Positions 31,303 through 42,413 of a stretch of DNA of 64,000 bases are shown here, in pieces. The notes below the pieces were generated by a model. The model did no database searches, was not told the DNA's origin, and saw nothing but the letters and a program-made list of their open reading frames with translations. The position numbers were made by a program, and so were the translations under genes. The DNA is from MFD04580-c1 sp963702995 (GTDB lineage Bacteria > Planctomycetota > Phycisphaerae > Tepidisphaerales > Tepidisphaeraceae): assembly GCA_963702995.1 (NCBI GenBank), contig OY969783.1, forward strand, positions 124,001 to 188,000. Direction: 5' to 3'. Positions within the stretch are counted from its first letter, which is position 1. Every line of letters starts with the position of its first letter.

Positions 31303-32188
31303 TCAGGGCCTTGACTTCGGCGGCCTTGTCACCGGCGCGCCGAAGGTCGTCCAGCGAAACAAGCCGGGGCGGGTCGATCGTATGACCCAGGAATCGTCTA
31401 GCGAGTTCCGCGAGTCGGGCCGGGTCGTCGGTGACGAGACATCGCATGCTGCCGCGTCGCGTCACGAATGACTCGGCCGCACTGGGTATCATGGCCGAGT
31501 TCGCCCTGGCACGGATGAAACGGGCGACATCGTCGGCACATTGTTCCGCCGAGTCAATCACGAGCACCCCCGGCCCCGCGATCTCGACGATTGCCCGCTT
31601 GAGCATGGGGTAGTGCGTGCAGCCGAGCACCAGGACATCCGGCTCAAGCTTCAACACCGGCTGGAGGTACTGTTTCAGGGCAAGACGAACGACCGGGTCG
31701 TCGGGCGCCCTGCCCTCTTCGACCAGCGGCACAAGCAGGGGCGTCGGTTGAAGGATGAGCCGGGCGTGGTTTCGGCGGCGAAGGATGGCCCGCTCATACG
31801 CTTTGGATCGAACGGTGGCTTCGGTGGCGATGACTGCGATCACCGGGACACGTTTAGCGCCGGCCGCCACGATCGCCGCCTTGGCGCCGGGCTCGACCAC
31901 GCCTGTGAAGGTCAGCGCTGGGAAGGCCGCTCGAACGGCCGGAAGGGCGAGCGCGGTCGCGGTGTTGCACGCGAGCACGACGTGCTTCGGCGCGAGTGGG
32001 GCGAGAAAGCCCACAATCTGTTTGACGAACGCCCCTACCGTCGCCGCCGACTTGGAGCCGTACGGGAGGCGTGCGGTATCGCCGAAGTAGATCAGGTTCT
32101 CGGCCGGGAGGGCGGCGCGGAGCGCGCGGGCGACGGTGAGCCCGCCGATGCCGCTGTCGATAACCAGAATCGGAGGGGATGCGTGCAT
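31286..32188 (-). CDS. murI: Glutamate racemase MurI
   Basis: 300 codons from MHASPPILVIDSGIGGLTVA at 32188. LPYGSKS, the catalytic VLACNTATALALP and the second catalytic VLGCTHYPMLKR are all present, so both racemisation cysteines are intact. The enzyme supplies D-glutamate for peptidoglycan, consistent with planctomycetes that keep a cell wall. It is the first gene of a minus-strand run toward 27118 and diverges from the response regulator at 32401. Its 3' end lies in a 23-bp tandem repeat. A longer frame upstream of 32188 exists but is not conserved-looking. Confidence 0.95.
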   Translation of the reverse strand: MHASPPILVIDSGIGGLTVARALRAALPAENLIYFGDTARLPYGSKSAATVGAFVKQIVGFLAPLAPKHVVLACNTATALALPAVRAAFPALTFTGVVEPGAKAAIVAAGAKRVPVIAVIATEATVRSKAYERAILRRRNHARLILQPTPLLVPLVEEGRAPDDPVVRLALKQYLQPVLKLEPDVLVLGCTHYPMLKRAIVEIAGPGVLVIDSAEQCADDVARFIRARANSAMIPSAAESFVTRRGSMRCLVTDDPARLAELARRFLGHTIDPPRLVSLDDLRRAGDKAAEVKALIRMPA

Positions 32189-32400
32189 AAGATCTCGGCA
32201 GCGCACAGACACGGCCTCACCACCGGTGCGACGCCGGGCTACGGCCGCTGCGCCAGCGCGACTACTGGCGTTATCGGACGCTTGAGGCCGCGGCTTGACA
32301 ATTCCCAGGGTGACAGACAAGCTTTCGGGGCCTGCCCGTGGCCAGCGCTCGTCCACCCCGGCTGCCACATGAACCCGACACTCCTCGAACCGAGACACCG

Positions 32401-32811
32401 ATGACTGAAATGCTCAAAGAATCTTTGAAGGATAAGCGAATTCTGCTGGTGGATGACGACAGCGACATCCTCTTCAGCATGCAGGCGGCGTTCGAGCCGA
32501 CCGGCGCCGTCATCGACACGGCCGGGAATGGGAATAAGGCGGTTGACATGGTGGACCGCAATACGCCGGCGCTGGTGGTGCTCGACATGATGCTACCCGG
32601 CCGCAGCGGGTTCCTCGTCCTCGAGCACATCGCCCGAAAGCCAAAGAATACCAAGCCGAAGGTGATCATGATCACCGGCAACCAGGGCGCGCGTCACAAG
32701 ATGTATGCGGAAAGCCTGGGCGTGAGCGAGTATTTCAACAAGCCGGTGAAGATGGACAAGCTGATCGCGACAGCGGAGCGGCTTCTGGCGCCGCCACCTG
32801 CGGCAAGCTAA
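32401..32811 (+). CDS. Single-domain response regulator (CheY-like)
   Basis: 136 codons comprising only a receiver domain. LLVDDDSDI gives the acidic pocket, VVLDMMLPGRSG the phospho-acceptor Asp, VIMITG the switch Thr and FNKPVKMDKL the conserved Lys-Pro. No output domain and no neighbouring kinase, so it presumably signals by protein contact or relays phosphate. It is divergent from murI with about 210 bp between the starts, room for two promoters. A hairpin (32831-32845) follows the stop. Confidence 0.92.
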   Translation: MTEMLKESLKDKRILLVDDDSDILFSMQAAFEPTGAVIDTAGNGNKAVDMVDRNTPALVVLDMMLPGRSGFLVLEHIARKPKNTKPKVIMITGNQGARHKMYAESLGVSEYFNKPVKMDKLIATAERLLAPPPAAS

Positions 32812-32830
32812 GGCTATTCTGGCAACACTA

Positions 32831-32845
32831 TGTCCGTTGCGGACA
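32831..32845. terminator. Short hairpin after the response regulator gene
   Basis: TGTCCG-TTG-CGGACA forms a perfect 6-bp stem with a 3-base loop, 19 bases after the stop. There is no T-run, so termination is uncertain. Confidence 0.35.
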
Positions 32846-32981
32846 CGAGTCGCAGTCCCCCGGACGGAGCCCCGCCCTCATACCCCTTCCACCGTCGTCT
32901 GGGTCGCCGATTCCTCCGGGCCACGGGCGACGCCGGGCTCGCCAAGACATCCGTCCGCCAGAGCGTAAGGACACAGCACGC

Positions 32982-33692
32982 TCAGTTAGCCGCCGGTAAA
33001 TAATGGGCCGGCTGGGTGCTCTCGATTCGTGGAATAAACTCCGCGTGCCCATCGACATAGGAGACGTTCCCACGCCCAGCGGAGGGGTCCGACGTCTTCT
33101 CCAGGGTCCGCTCATGCCGATTCGCCAGCACATTGCGCGGCGGTGTGGCGGCGGGGTCGTAGCGATCCGGCGCCCAGGCTCCGTCGTCGATTGAATCGGC
33201 GCTTTCGTCAACGATGAAGATCTTCTGAGTCGAGTTCCGAATCTGTGATAAACGGATGGCCGGGGTCTTGTTGTGGTACGCGGTATAGTCGCAGAAGAAA
33301 TAGTTCACGGTGTAGCTGTACGCGTACGCTCCGGCGGGATGCACATCTACCCGATCCGAAGGGCAGCGATACACCGCCGGGTTAAAGACCGGGCTAAGAT
33401 ACTTCTGGATCGCCCCCTGATTCTGGTCGCGTGAGGATTGCCACCAGATCCAGTCTTCTTCGAACACACCCCCATCGGCATCGGCTGGCAGGACCTGTTT
33501 GTTGTCGTTCGCGTACATGATGAACGCGTTGGTCAACTGACGCAGATTGCTGAGGCACTTCACCTGGTTCGCCTGCTCGCGGGCACGGCTTAGCGTCGGA
33601 AGCAGGATCGACACCAGCAGCGCGATGATGCCGATGACGACCAGCAGTTCGACCAGAGTGAAGCCGCCGCGAGCCCGAGATGGGTTCCGCAT
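32982..33692 (-). CDS. Type II pseudopilin / DUF1559-like protein
   Basis: 236 codons. The start at 33692 has AAGGA upstream and opens MRNPSRARG followed by the prepilin site GFTLVELLVVIGIIALLVSI, where cleavage is expected after Gly and Phe is methylated. The body shows the planctomycete pseudopilin pattern: LSRAREQANQVKCLSNLRQL, YRCPSDR and GNVSYVDGHAEFIPR at the end. Such proteins are very numerous in planctomycetes; they may form pilus-like fibres or anchor in the membrane, and the individual role is unknown. It stands alone between a response regulator gene and a long spacer. Confidence 0.92.
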   Translation of the reverse strand: MRNPSRARGGFTLVELLVVIGIIALLVSILLPTLSRAREQANQVKCLSNLRQLTNAFIMYANDNKQVLPADADGGVFEEDWIWWQSSRDQNQGAIQKYLSPVFNPAVYRCPSDRVDVHPAGAYAYSYTVNYFFCDYTAYHNKTPAIRLSQIRNSTQKIFIVDESADSIDDGAWAPDRYDPAATPPRNVLANRHERTLEKTSDPSAGRGNVSYVDGHAEFIPRIESTQPAHYLPAAN

Positions 33693-34606
33693 GTGTTCCT
33701 TTCGTCCACGCGACGGCAACAGATGTGACGTGCCACGGCGTGCGGTTGGGTCGCTGACTTGTTGCGGGACGGCCGCCCAAGTGGGGCTCCATCCAGATGA
33801 CAGGGAAATTACCACATGCCGGCTAAAGTTGATACGACAACTTAATTCGCCTTCGCGGGGGCACGGACGAGAAAAAGGTGAGCCGTGCGTCGCAGCTCAC
33901 GGCCGCGGGAAATTCAGCCACCGTGACAACAGTTCGCAACGTCCACCCAAGTCCCACCGCAGTGACGTCACGGCCTGCGACCCCGCAAAGCAACATTTTA
34001 TAATTATCCTCGCGCGGAGGGGACGTGATCGGCTGAGCCGTGCGGTTCCCCCTCGGCGCAAGGTACTGAACTGGTAAACTCCCATCGCGGTGTCGCCTCT
34101 TCATTGGACGGCGAGCGTGCCCACTGACGGCGCGCTGCTGGGGCCTTCGCCTCTGTTGAAAAGCGCGAACTTGAGTTACGCTCTGGGTGGACATCGCAAA
34201 AGGATGCCAACCACTGGGGCCAAAGCGGGCCCGAGAATAGCGTGGTGCCGATGGGTCATCGGTGATATGTTTACGGACGGGAACTCGGCGCATACGCCTG
34301 TTAGGCGACTCGCCGGAGGTTCATATCGTCAAGGCGAGCGAATTGGGGTTGAAAAATGGGTCGGCCGTTGAGGGTTGCCGCACCGGCTGGTTGTCTCGCG
34401 GCGCTTGGGTCATCCGCCTAATTTGGGACGTTCGGCGGCGTGCCAAGGTTCGGCGGCAAAGCGCTTGTGAGTGATTTTCCCAGCGCCCGGGAAGGCGCGA
34501 AAGTGTTTGGGTGGCCGCCGAAAGGCGGCGTCGGTTGGGTCAGGAGTTACTCGGCGGCCGAAGTCGCGCCGCTTGACTGACCTCGGGTAGGGAAGGTGGA
34601 GATATC
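33693..34606. promoter_or_regulatory. Long spacer between divergent genes with an AT-rich promoter-like island and a GNRA-capped hairpin
   Basis: About 910 bp without a supported gene. TATAAT at 33999-34004 lies in an AT-rich island and also reads as TATAAA on the other strand, so it could serve both genes, but no good -35 is visible. GTGAGC and GCTCAC (33879-33903) form an imperfect hairpin. GCCGCC-GAAA-GGCGGC (34514-34529) is a stem with a GNRA tetraloop about 80 bases before the LEPR-XLL start and may be part of a structured leader. TTGACT at 34573 is another candidate -35 element. Confidence 0.35.
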
Positions 34607-37600
34607 ATGCGAACTCGATTAGACGCCGCGCGGAACATGGCGAGGGGCAACCGCCTTCTCGCTCGAGCGGCCGGGCCGGTTGTGGAGCGCCTGGAAAATC
34701 GCGCCCTGTTCAGCGTCAACCTGGCGCCGCTGGCCGACGCGAGTGTCGAATCGCTCACCACCGACCCGAACTACGCGAACGCGAATTTCGGCGCCGACCC
34801 CACCCTGCGCGTCGGGGCCACAGGGACCGATACCGCTCAGGCTTACCTCAAGTTCGACCTCTCCAGCCTCACCACCGTCGGGAAGGCGACGCTCACGCTC
34901 CTGGGGAGCGAGCAGGACGCGACGCTTCCGGCGAACCCGATCGCCGTCTACGGCTTCGGCTCCGCTTCCTGGGTCCAGGGGGACGGCGTGCTTGCCGCAA
35001 CCCTCGATACCGACAACGTTCCGGCGAACGAGATTACGGCGACGAACGCACCGGCCGTCTCGGGCACTCCGCTCGACACCGTGAGCGTCACCTCGGCAAA
35101 GACGTATACGTGGGACGTCACCGCCTTCCTCCAGGCCCAGAAGGCCGCCGGGGCAACTCTGGTCACCCTCGCCCTCAAGCCGACGGGCACGACGACCGGG
35201 CTGACCGTCTTCAGCTCCAGTGAAGGGGTTTCGATCCCCACGCTTACGGTCACGCCCGCCGCGACGCCCGACACAACGGCCCCGACGGCGCTGATCGCCG
35301 CGCCGAACGACGTGGTCGCCGCCGGGGCGACGCCCCAGACCATCCAAGTCACGTACATGGACAATGTCGCCATCGACACCACCTCGATCGCGAAAGACGA
35401 CCTCACCGTCTCCGGCCCGGTGAAGCTCAACGTGACCAGCGTCGCGGTCGCGTCAACCGGCTCTGGGTCATCCGTGACAGCGATCTATTCGATCGCGCCC
35501 GCGTCCGGCGCGTGGGATTCAACGGCGAACGGCGCTTACACCGTCACCCTAAGCCCTAACGCCGTGGGCGACACGAGCGGCAACGGAGTGGCGGCCGCCT
35601 CGACCAGCTTCAACGTCTCGATCCCCACGCCGACGCCCACTCCGACACCAACACCAACACCGACGCCGACGCCGACGCCCACTCCAACTCCAGTTGACAC
35701 CGTCCCGCCGACGGCCGCCTTCACGGCGACGCCCGATGTCACCTCCTCCAGCGGGTCAACTGAAGCGGTCACTGTCACTTACACCGACGACGTTCAACTC
35801 GACCCCACGTCTATTGCGGCAAGCAACCTGAACGTGACCGCGCCCGATGGCAGCTCGCTCACCGTGGCCGGCGCCGTCTCGAAAGTGTCCAGTGATGGCA
35901 AGTCGGCTTCGGTCGTGTACACGATCGACGCGCCCGGCGGTTTGCCCTGGGCCACCTCGGAGAATGGCAAGTACGTTCTCACCGTCCTGGGGAGCGGCGT
36001 TCGGGACGCGGCCAAGAACCCCGTCGCCGCGACGCTCGGCGCATTCAACGTCAACATTCCGTCGCCGGTGCCGACCCCCACTCCGACGCCGACGCCCACG
36101 CCGACGCCGCCGCCCGTTGATATCGTCCCGCCCACCACGTCGATCACAGCGCCGGCGACCATCGCGGCGGCCGGGGACAAGTCCTTCACCGTCACCGTCT
36201 ACTTCCGCGACGACGTCGCGATGGCCGGCGCGCTTGCCGACCCCAAGGGGCTGACCGTGACCAGCGCCTCCGGCAAGGCCCTGAAGACCCTCTCGACGAA
36301 AGTCGCGAAGTCGGCGGACGGCAAGACGGACATCGCCACGCTGACCGTCGCTTCGCCCGCCAGCGCAGGGTGGTCCGCCGCCGACAACGGCGTTTACACC
36401 ATCACCGCCCCCGCCGGCGTGGCGCAGGATGCGGCCGGCAACCCGAGCCTGGCGGCGTCCGCAACCTTCAACGTCAATATCGTCAACGTCGTTCCGCCCG
36501 TGGCGACGATCTCGCCTGTCCATTCGATCACGGCGGCGGGGGGTACCGCTCTCACGGTGACGATTACCTACGCCGACGCCTCGGGCGTCCTGGGAAGCTC
36601 GATCGCGGCCGCCAATATCGCCGTCACGTCGCCCGCCGGAACGGCGCTGGCGGTAACCGGTGTAACCGTCCGACCCACCGGCAACGGCAACCTTCTCACC
36701 GCGACATACACGCTCGCCGCGCCGGGCGGGTCGTGGGGCACGTCCGACAACGGCACCTACACCGTGGCGCTTCTCGCCGATCAAGTGACCAACACCGCGG
36801 GTCAGGCGGCCGCCGCGGTATCGACCACGTTCGCCGTCAACATTACCCCGCCCCCGCCTCCGGTGGACACCGGCTTTGGCGGCGGTTCTTCCGGCTCGAC
36901 GGTCAGCAGCCCGTTCGTCGTTGAATCGTCGGTCACCCAGACCGATGGCAAGGTGCTCCTCGCCGGCCGCCAGGGCGATCTGGCCGCTGGGACCGCCCAG
37001 GCGGTCCTCGAGCGCCTGAACGTTGACGGCTCACTCGATACAACCTTCGGCACGGGCGGGATGGTGGTCAGCGCGGGCGGCGACGCGGCCGCTTACGGCG
37101 TTGCGCTGCTCGCCGACGGCACGATCCTGACCGCCGGGACGCTCAATGGCGATTTCGTCGTCACCCACTTCAAGGCCAACGGCGCGATCGACGGCAAGTT
37201 CGGCAAGGGCGGCCACGCGGTCACCGACCTCGGCGGCAATGACGTCGCCTACGGCCTGACCGTGGCGGCTGACGGCTCGATCGTGGTCGGCGGCGCGAGC
37301 GACAGCAACTTTGCCTTTGCCCGTTACACGGCCACCGGGGCGCCGGACCTGTCATTCGGCTCGGGCGGTTCGACCACCTTCTCGCTCGGTGCGGCCGATG
37401 TCGCGGGCGGGGTCGTGATCCAGCCCGATGGGAAGATCGTGGCGGCCGGCGCCAATGGCTCCTCCGTCGTCGCGCTTCGGCTCAACGCCGACGGAAGCCG
37501 CGACGCCACCTTCGGCACTGGCGGCGTTGATACGCTCGCCGCGCTCGGCACTCGAACGGATCTCGGCGGCCCCGACCACACCGAGGGCGTCGCCCTCCAA

Positions 37601-38780
37601 GCCGATGGCAAGATCCTCGTCGCCAACCGCGCTGCCAGCGGCGCCGACTTCGGCCTGGTCCGGCTCAACGTGGACGGGTCCACCGACTTCGCGTTCGGCG
37701 CTGGCGGCATCGTCGAGCGCCAACTTCGGCGGCGATGATGACGCCGACGCGGTTCTGGTCAAGGAGTCGGGTGAGATCCTTGTCGTCGGCACGACCGACG
37801 TCGGCGGAACGCCGCAGACAGCCGTGGCCGCCTACCACTCCGACGGAACGCCGGATTCATCGTTCGGCAGTGGCGGCCAGTTGACCGTGTCGGCCGGGGT
37901 GGCGACCGGGACGCGCGCGATCCACATCGGCGACTTGTTCCTCCGGGCCTTCGGCGACATCGCGCCCGACGGCAAAGTCGTCGTCGGCGCCAGCAGTCAG
38001 ACGTCATCGCCGGGAGCGTCGTCGGGCCTGCACCGCCTGAACGTCGCCGGCTCTGGCTTGCTCGGAAGCTTCGGCGCGGTGAGCGGCCATAATCGAAAGC
38101 TCGTCTTCCTCGACAGCGACGGCACGCGGGTCACGATCACGCTCAAGGGGGGCGGCTCCGGTCAAGCCTATTATGACGGAACGAATATCGACCTGATCTT
38201 GAATGGCACGACGCCGGCCTCGGCGCTGTCGTTGAAGGGCGTTGGCGGTGACGGCCGCATCAATTTGCGGGACATCCGCAGCGGCGGCCCGCTTCGTTCC
38301 CTGACCGCCAAGGCCGCCGACCTCTCCGGCACGCTCTCCATCACGGGGGGCCTGGGCGCGGTGACGCTCGGCTCCGTGACGGGGACGATCGCCGTATCCG
38401 GCTCCATCGGCACCGTGACGCTGGTGGGCAACGCGACCGGCGCGATGATCCTCGCCGGTGCGAACTTTGGCTCCGACGGTAAGGCCGGCGGCACCGACAC
38501 CGCGACCGACGCCTACGGCCCCGGCTCGATCGGCAAGATTCAGATCAGCGGGACGGTCAAGAGCTCGGTCTTCGGCGCCGGCCTCGACCCGGTGAACGGA
38601 GTCTTCCTCGACAGCGACGACCGCGTCCTTGGCGGCACGGCGAGCCTGATCAAGTCCGTCGCGATCAAGGGCGGCATCGACGATGGCACCCGCTTCGTCG
38701 CCGGGGCCTTCGGCAAGGCCAAACTCCCCGGGAAGGTCGATGTCTCGAAGGACAGCCACTTCGAGATCCTGGGCGCCTGA
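34607..38780 (+). CDS. LEPR-XLL surface protein with DNRLRE, Ig-like and delta-60 repeats, one frameshift
   Basis: A good AAGGTGGAG site precedes the ATG. VERLENRALFSV (residues 26-37) is the LEPR-XLL signature. A DNRLRE-type beta domain follows (AQAYLKFDLSSLTTVGKATL). Four Ig-like domains come next, the first three separated by Pro-Thr linkers. From about 36930 there are six delta-60 repeats with DGSLDTTFGTGG, NGAIDGKFGKGG, TGAPDLSFGSGG and similar motifs, as in predicted surface beta-propellers. The C-terminus is a Gly-rich beta-solenoid-like region (GTLSITGGLGAVTLGSVTG). The phase changes by one base near 37718 (GIVER to NFGGDDDADA), inside the delta-60 array, with clear continuity. The role is probably surface adhesion or structure; delta-60 function is unknown. 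Confidence 0.82.
35626..35694 (+). repeat. Pro-Thr linker microsatellite (6-bp unit)
   Basis: About eleven repeats of the six-base unit CCNACN encode a Pro-Thr run between the first and second Ig-like domains of the gene at 34607. A second, shorter tract at about 36068-36114 encodes the next linker. Confidence 0.9.
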
Positions 38781-38858
38781 ACGCGCCCGCTGGCGTAAGG
38801 CGTGGCTCACCGCGCCACGGCATTCGGATCCGAACACCGCGCCGCATCAGGCATCCGT

Positions 38859-38961
38859 GTAGTAGGCGCACTCCGTGTGCCGTCCGCCCGGAAATGCGAA
38901 CGACTTCGCCAACTTCAAGCAGATTCAAAACGAGCCGCGGCACACGGAGTGTGCCTGCTAC
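38859..38961. repeat. Inverted repeat C (24-bp arms)
   Basis: Arms 38859-38882 and 38938-38961 are reverse complements in 22 of 24 positions, with 55 bases between. Core sequence CACTCCGTGTGCCG. It sits between the convergent ends of the delta-60 gene (38780) and the PQQ dehydrogenase gene (38999). Confidence 0.8.
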
Positions 38962-38998
38962 AGAACACATCAAAGTCGCAGGCGTGTCGAGCCGCGGC

Positions 38999-41901
38999 CT
39001 ACTTTTGTGACTCGAGGTAGGCGATCAGGTCCGCCGCCTGCTGGGCGGTCAGGCTGCCGAGCAGCCCCTCGGGCATCAGGCTCACCTTCTGCTGCGTGAG
39101 CTTTTCGATTTCGCCCGCGGGCACCTTCGTCTCGTGTTGCGACACGTCCTTGATCACCACGCCGTCGGCCGCCTGGGACACCAGGAGCCCTAGTAAGCGT
39201 CCCCGCCCTTGGTCTTCAGCACATATCCCGCGAATGTCGGGTCGATGGTCTTCGACGGCTCGAGGATGTTCTCCACGATCTGGGCGCGGGTGTACTTCGT
39301 GCCGATGTGGCTCAGGTCCGGGCCAAAGCTCGCCCCCTGGCCGCCGACGATGTGGCACTGCCGGCACAAGCCGCCGCCCAGTTCGAAAAAGATTTTCCGG
39401 CCGGCGGCCGCGTCGCCGGCCATCGCAAGGAGGGACGCCGGGTTGATGGTCGGCCCCAGCCGCTTGACGAGCCGCTCGGGCGGCAGGAACGGCTCGAACA
39501 GGTCGCGTACCGCCTCGTCCGGCGAAGTCGCCCCCAGGTCGATCGCCTGCTTGACGGCCGTTTCGGGGAAATCAGCCTGAGCGAGCGCGGCGACCAGCCG
39601 CAGGGAGCCGCTGGTCGAACCGAGCAGCCAGCGGCACGCGTCGGCGCCCCCCTCGCCCGATGAAAGCTTCCGGATCGACGCCGCGTCGGCGAGGCGGCCG
39701 TCGATGATCGCATCGTGCGGTGCGCCTTCGTCGGCCGGCAGCGGCAACGACGCGATCCATTCCGCGATCAGCCGCACGCCCGCCCGGTCCACCTCGGCCG
39801 ATCCGATGTGCGGCATTCGCCCGCGCCCGAGCTTCGCCATCCGATAAAGCAGGACCGACCGGCCCGGGTCTCCCGGAGCGACGATCCGCGCTTCCGGGAT
39901 CCCAAAGCCGCCGAGCGTCACGGGCGCGTTCAGCACGTGCGCCTTGCCCGGTGGCGTCTCCCGCCGCAGGTCGATCAGCGCCGAGCCGCCGCCGCCAAAC
40001 CGATGGCAGTGCGAACAGTTCACGTGGAGGTACGCCTCCGCGCGGTCGTTCAGATCGGCGGTTGCGTCAAACGGGCCGACGAGCCGCTTCTCGCCCGCGT
40101 CGGCCGACAAGGGGAGAATCCCCATTTCGCGGAGCGTCGTCGCCTGCGGCGTCGCCCCGGGCTCGCCACGGGTATCAAGCTGGGCCAGGGTGTATGCCAG
40201 CGTGTAATCCGACCAGGACGTATGGCAGGTCATGCACTGGGCGCGGGAGTTGTACCGCCAGGTCTTCTCCCGCGTCTTTCCCGCGGCCGCCGGGTCTGGG
40301 ACCGACCACGATCGCTCCGCCCCGGCCGCCTCGACGAGCGTCGCATCGGTCTGCTCGTCATTCCACTGGTACGAGTAACCGTTCCATCGCTTCCCGTCGA
40401 AGTGAAGAAGCTGAGTTTCGACGCGCGGCCCCGGCGACCGATCGCTCGCGAGCGAAAACGTTCGCCCCAGCACCGTGTTCGCCGGATAAATCGTCTTCCC
40501 ATCCGCTCGCGTCGGCCCGCCAGTGCCCGGGATGGCGATGAAGCGCTCCGCCTTCGCCCCGTCGTTCCATTGCTCGGCGTTGATGTCGAATTGAACGACG
40601 CCGGCCGTCGGCTCGTGCTTCGCGACCGACGCGAAGAGCCCCGTCTCGCTCAGCTTTCGAGGGAAGGCGGCCGTCTTGCCGCTCGCGGCGTTGGGCGCCA
40701 GCCGGTGCACGCCGCCCCCCTCGTAATCGACGAAGTACAGTTCCCCGGCGGCATCTTCCGCAAACGCGACGATCCGCTGATCGGTCTGGGCGATCTGCCG
40801 ATACGGCTCCAGCGCGTCCCCGTGGTCGCCGGTCACTTTTGCCGCCCAGATGCGGCGGGTCTCCCAGTCGCCAAAGATGTATTGGCCGACGAGCTCCGGG
40901 AAGCGCGTGCCGCGGTAGACGAACCCCCCAGTGACTGACGCCGCCTCGGTATGCGGTAGCGCCAGGTCCGGCTTGAGGATCGGCGCCGGGCCTTTCACGC
41001 CGTCGGCGTAGACCGGTTGTGGGCCCTCGGTGATGCTCCAGCCGTAGTTGCCGCCCCGGCGGATGTGGTAGACCATCTCCCACAATTCCCACCCCACGTC
41101 GCCCGCCCACAGGTTCCCCGTCTTGCGATCGAACGACATCCGCCACGGGTTCCGCAGCCCCAACGCCCACACCTCCGGCCGCGCCCCGGCCGTTCCGACG
41201 AACGGGTTGTCGGGGGGGATGCTGTACGGCTTGCCGCCTTGCGGGTGATCGACGTCGATCCGCAGGATCGACGACATCAGGTCGCTGATGTCCTGCCCGG
41301 TCTTGAAGGGGTCGGGCGGGTTGGGGTCGCCCGAGTCGCCGGCGGAGACATAGAGGAACCCGTCCGGGCCGAACTTCAGGCAGCCGCCGTTGTGGCCGCC
41401 GCCGAGCCATTCGAGCAGGACGACCTCACTCCCCGGGTCGATCCGCGGCGGGCTCTCCCGCGTGACGGTGAAGCGCGACACGCGCGACCCGTTCTCAAAG
41501 TTCCGCATCGATTTGGCGGGGTTGAGCAGATAGCAGAGATAGCAGTAGTGGTTCTCGGCGAAGCGCGGATGAAACGTGATCCCAAACGCCGAGTTCACGC
41601 CCTTGCAGCCGGGGACCCGGTCGAGCCCCTTCACATCCTTGTTCAGGTCCGTGAACAGGTCGGCCTTGTCGCAGGTGGGGTCGTTTCGGAACGAGTAGAT
41701 CTTCGCCCCTTGCTCGACGACGAAAACGCGTGAGTTGTCGGGAAGGAACGCGATATCATCGGCGTGCGTGAACGTGAGTTTCGGGAAGGCCGGCTCGCTC
41801 TGGTAGGGGGGCGGCGCCTCGGGCGACCCGACCACGCGGCCGCTCACCCACGGCGCCCGCTCGGCCGCCGAAGCGACACCTGCCGCCACCAAAACCGCCA
41901 T
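38999..41901 (-). CDS. PQQ-dependent sugar dehydrogenase fused to multihaem cytochrome c, one frameshift
   Basis: Domain order: glucose/sorbosone-dehydrogenase-type propeller (VEQGAKIYSF, GGHNGGCLKFGPDGFLYVS, EVWALGLRNPWRMSFDRKTG, RRGGNYGWSITEG), a middle region with haem sites CMTCH and CSHCH, and a C-terminal planctomycete-type haem domain with CRQCH and VENILEPSKTIDP. Three CxxCH motifs suggest electrons pass from sugar oxidation through haems. Near 39190 the phase changes: VLKTKGGDAY in one frame continues as LGLLVSQAADGVVIKDV to the stop at 38999-39001. The start is uncertain: ATG 41901 leaves a short signal (MAVLVAAGVASA); the open frame continues upstream through an inverted repeat and a start with AGAGGA at 42210 is possible. 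It is exported. Confidence 0.8.
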
Positions 41902-42021
41902 TTGGCAGCACAGAAAAAGCCCCCCACGAGCCGCGACCGTGAAGGAGCGGTTGGCGCACCACGGCGCGCGGTTCCAGATCGCGAACAGCCGGCCGCCGGG
42001 GCCCAACCGTTCCCTGACCGC

Positions 42022-42113
42022 ACTGTCGAAAAACCCGCAAAACGGCGGAGAATTCTTCGCTTTTCGCTCAAAAACGGCGGTCGTTAGGTCGCTGTCACGA
42101 GTTTTTCGACAGT
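42022..42113. repeat. Inverted repeat with 13-bp perfect arms upstream of the PQQ dehydrogenase gene
   Basis: ACTGTCGAAAAAC (42022-42034) and GTTTTTCGACAGT (42101-42113) are perfect reverse complements; GACCG and GGTC just outside extend the symmetry. The AT-rich inner segment differs from the surrounding DNA. It looks like a small non-coding inserted element in the 5' region of the dehydrogenase gene. Confidence 0.65.
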
Positions 42114-42413
42114 CTGTGACGGTCGCGGATCGCGGGGCGCGTACCGGGCCTTCGGGCAACATCGCCGACGCGTGCGTGGCGCGGGGGAACAGGTCGAGAA
42201 CGCTTCGCATGGCGATTCCTCTGGCCGAAGGGATGACGGCGAACGGGGCCGGCCGGCGTGGCGTCGCGCGGCCCGGGGGCAAGGGCCGACGCAGTATGGG
42301 ATTCCACGCGCCATCCATCAAGCGACGAAACCGGGCGCCGTTGTTCAACGCCGACGCCGGCCCGGGGAGTTGCCGCTTTCCACCCTGCGCTGGGACGCGT
42401 ACGATGCGGGGTT

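Noticed and set aside
34380..34606. Cyclic-di-GMP (GEMM) riboswitch in the leader
   Set aside because: A GAAA-capped stem is present, but the expected conserved GGCAAACC and CGCAAAGCC blocks are not.
35626..35694. CRISPR-like array
   Set aside because: It is a six-base coding microsatellite with no spacers; no CRISPR array or cas gene is seen in the window.
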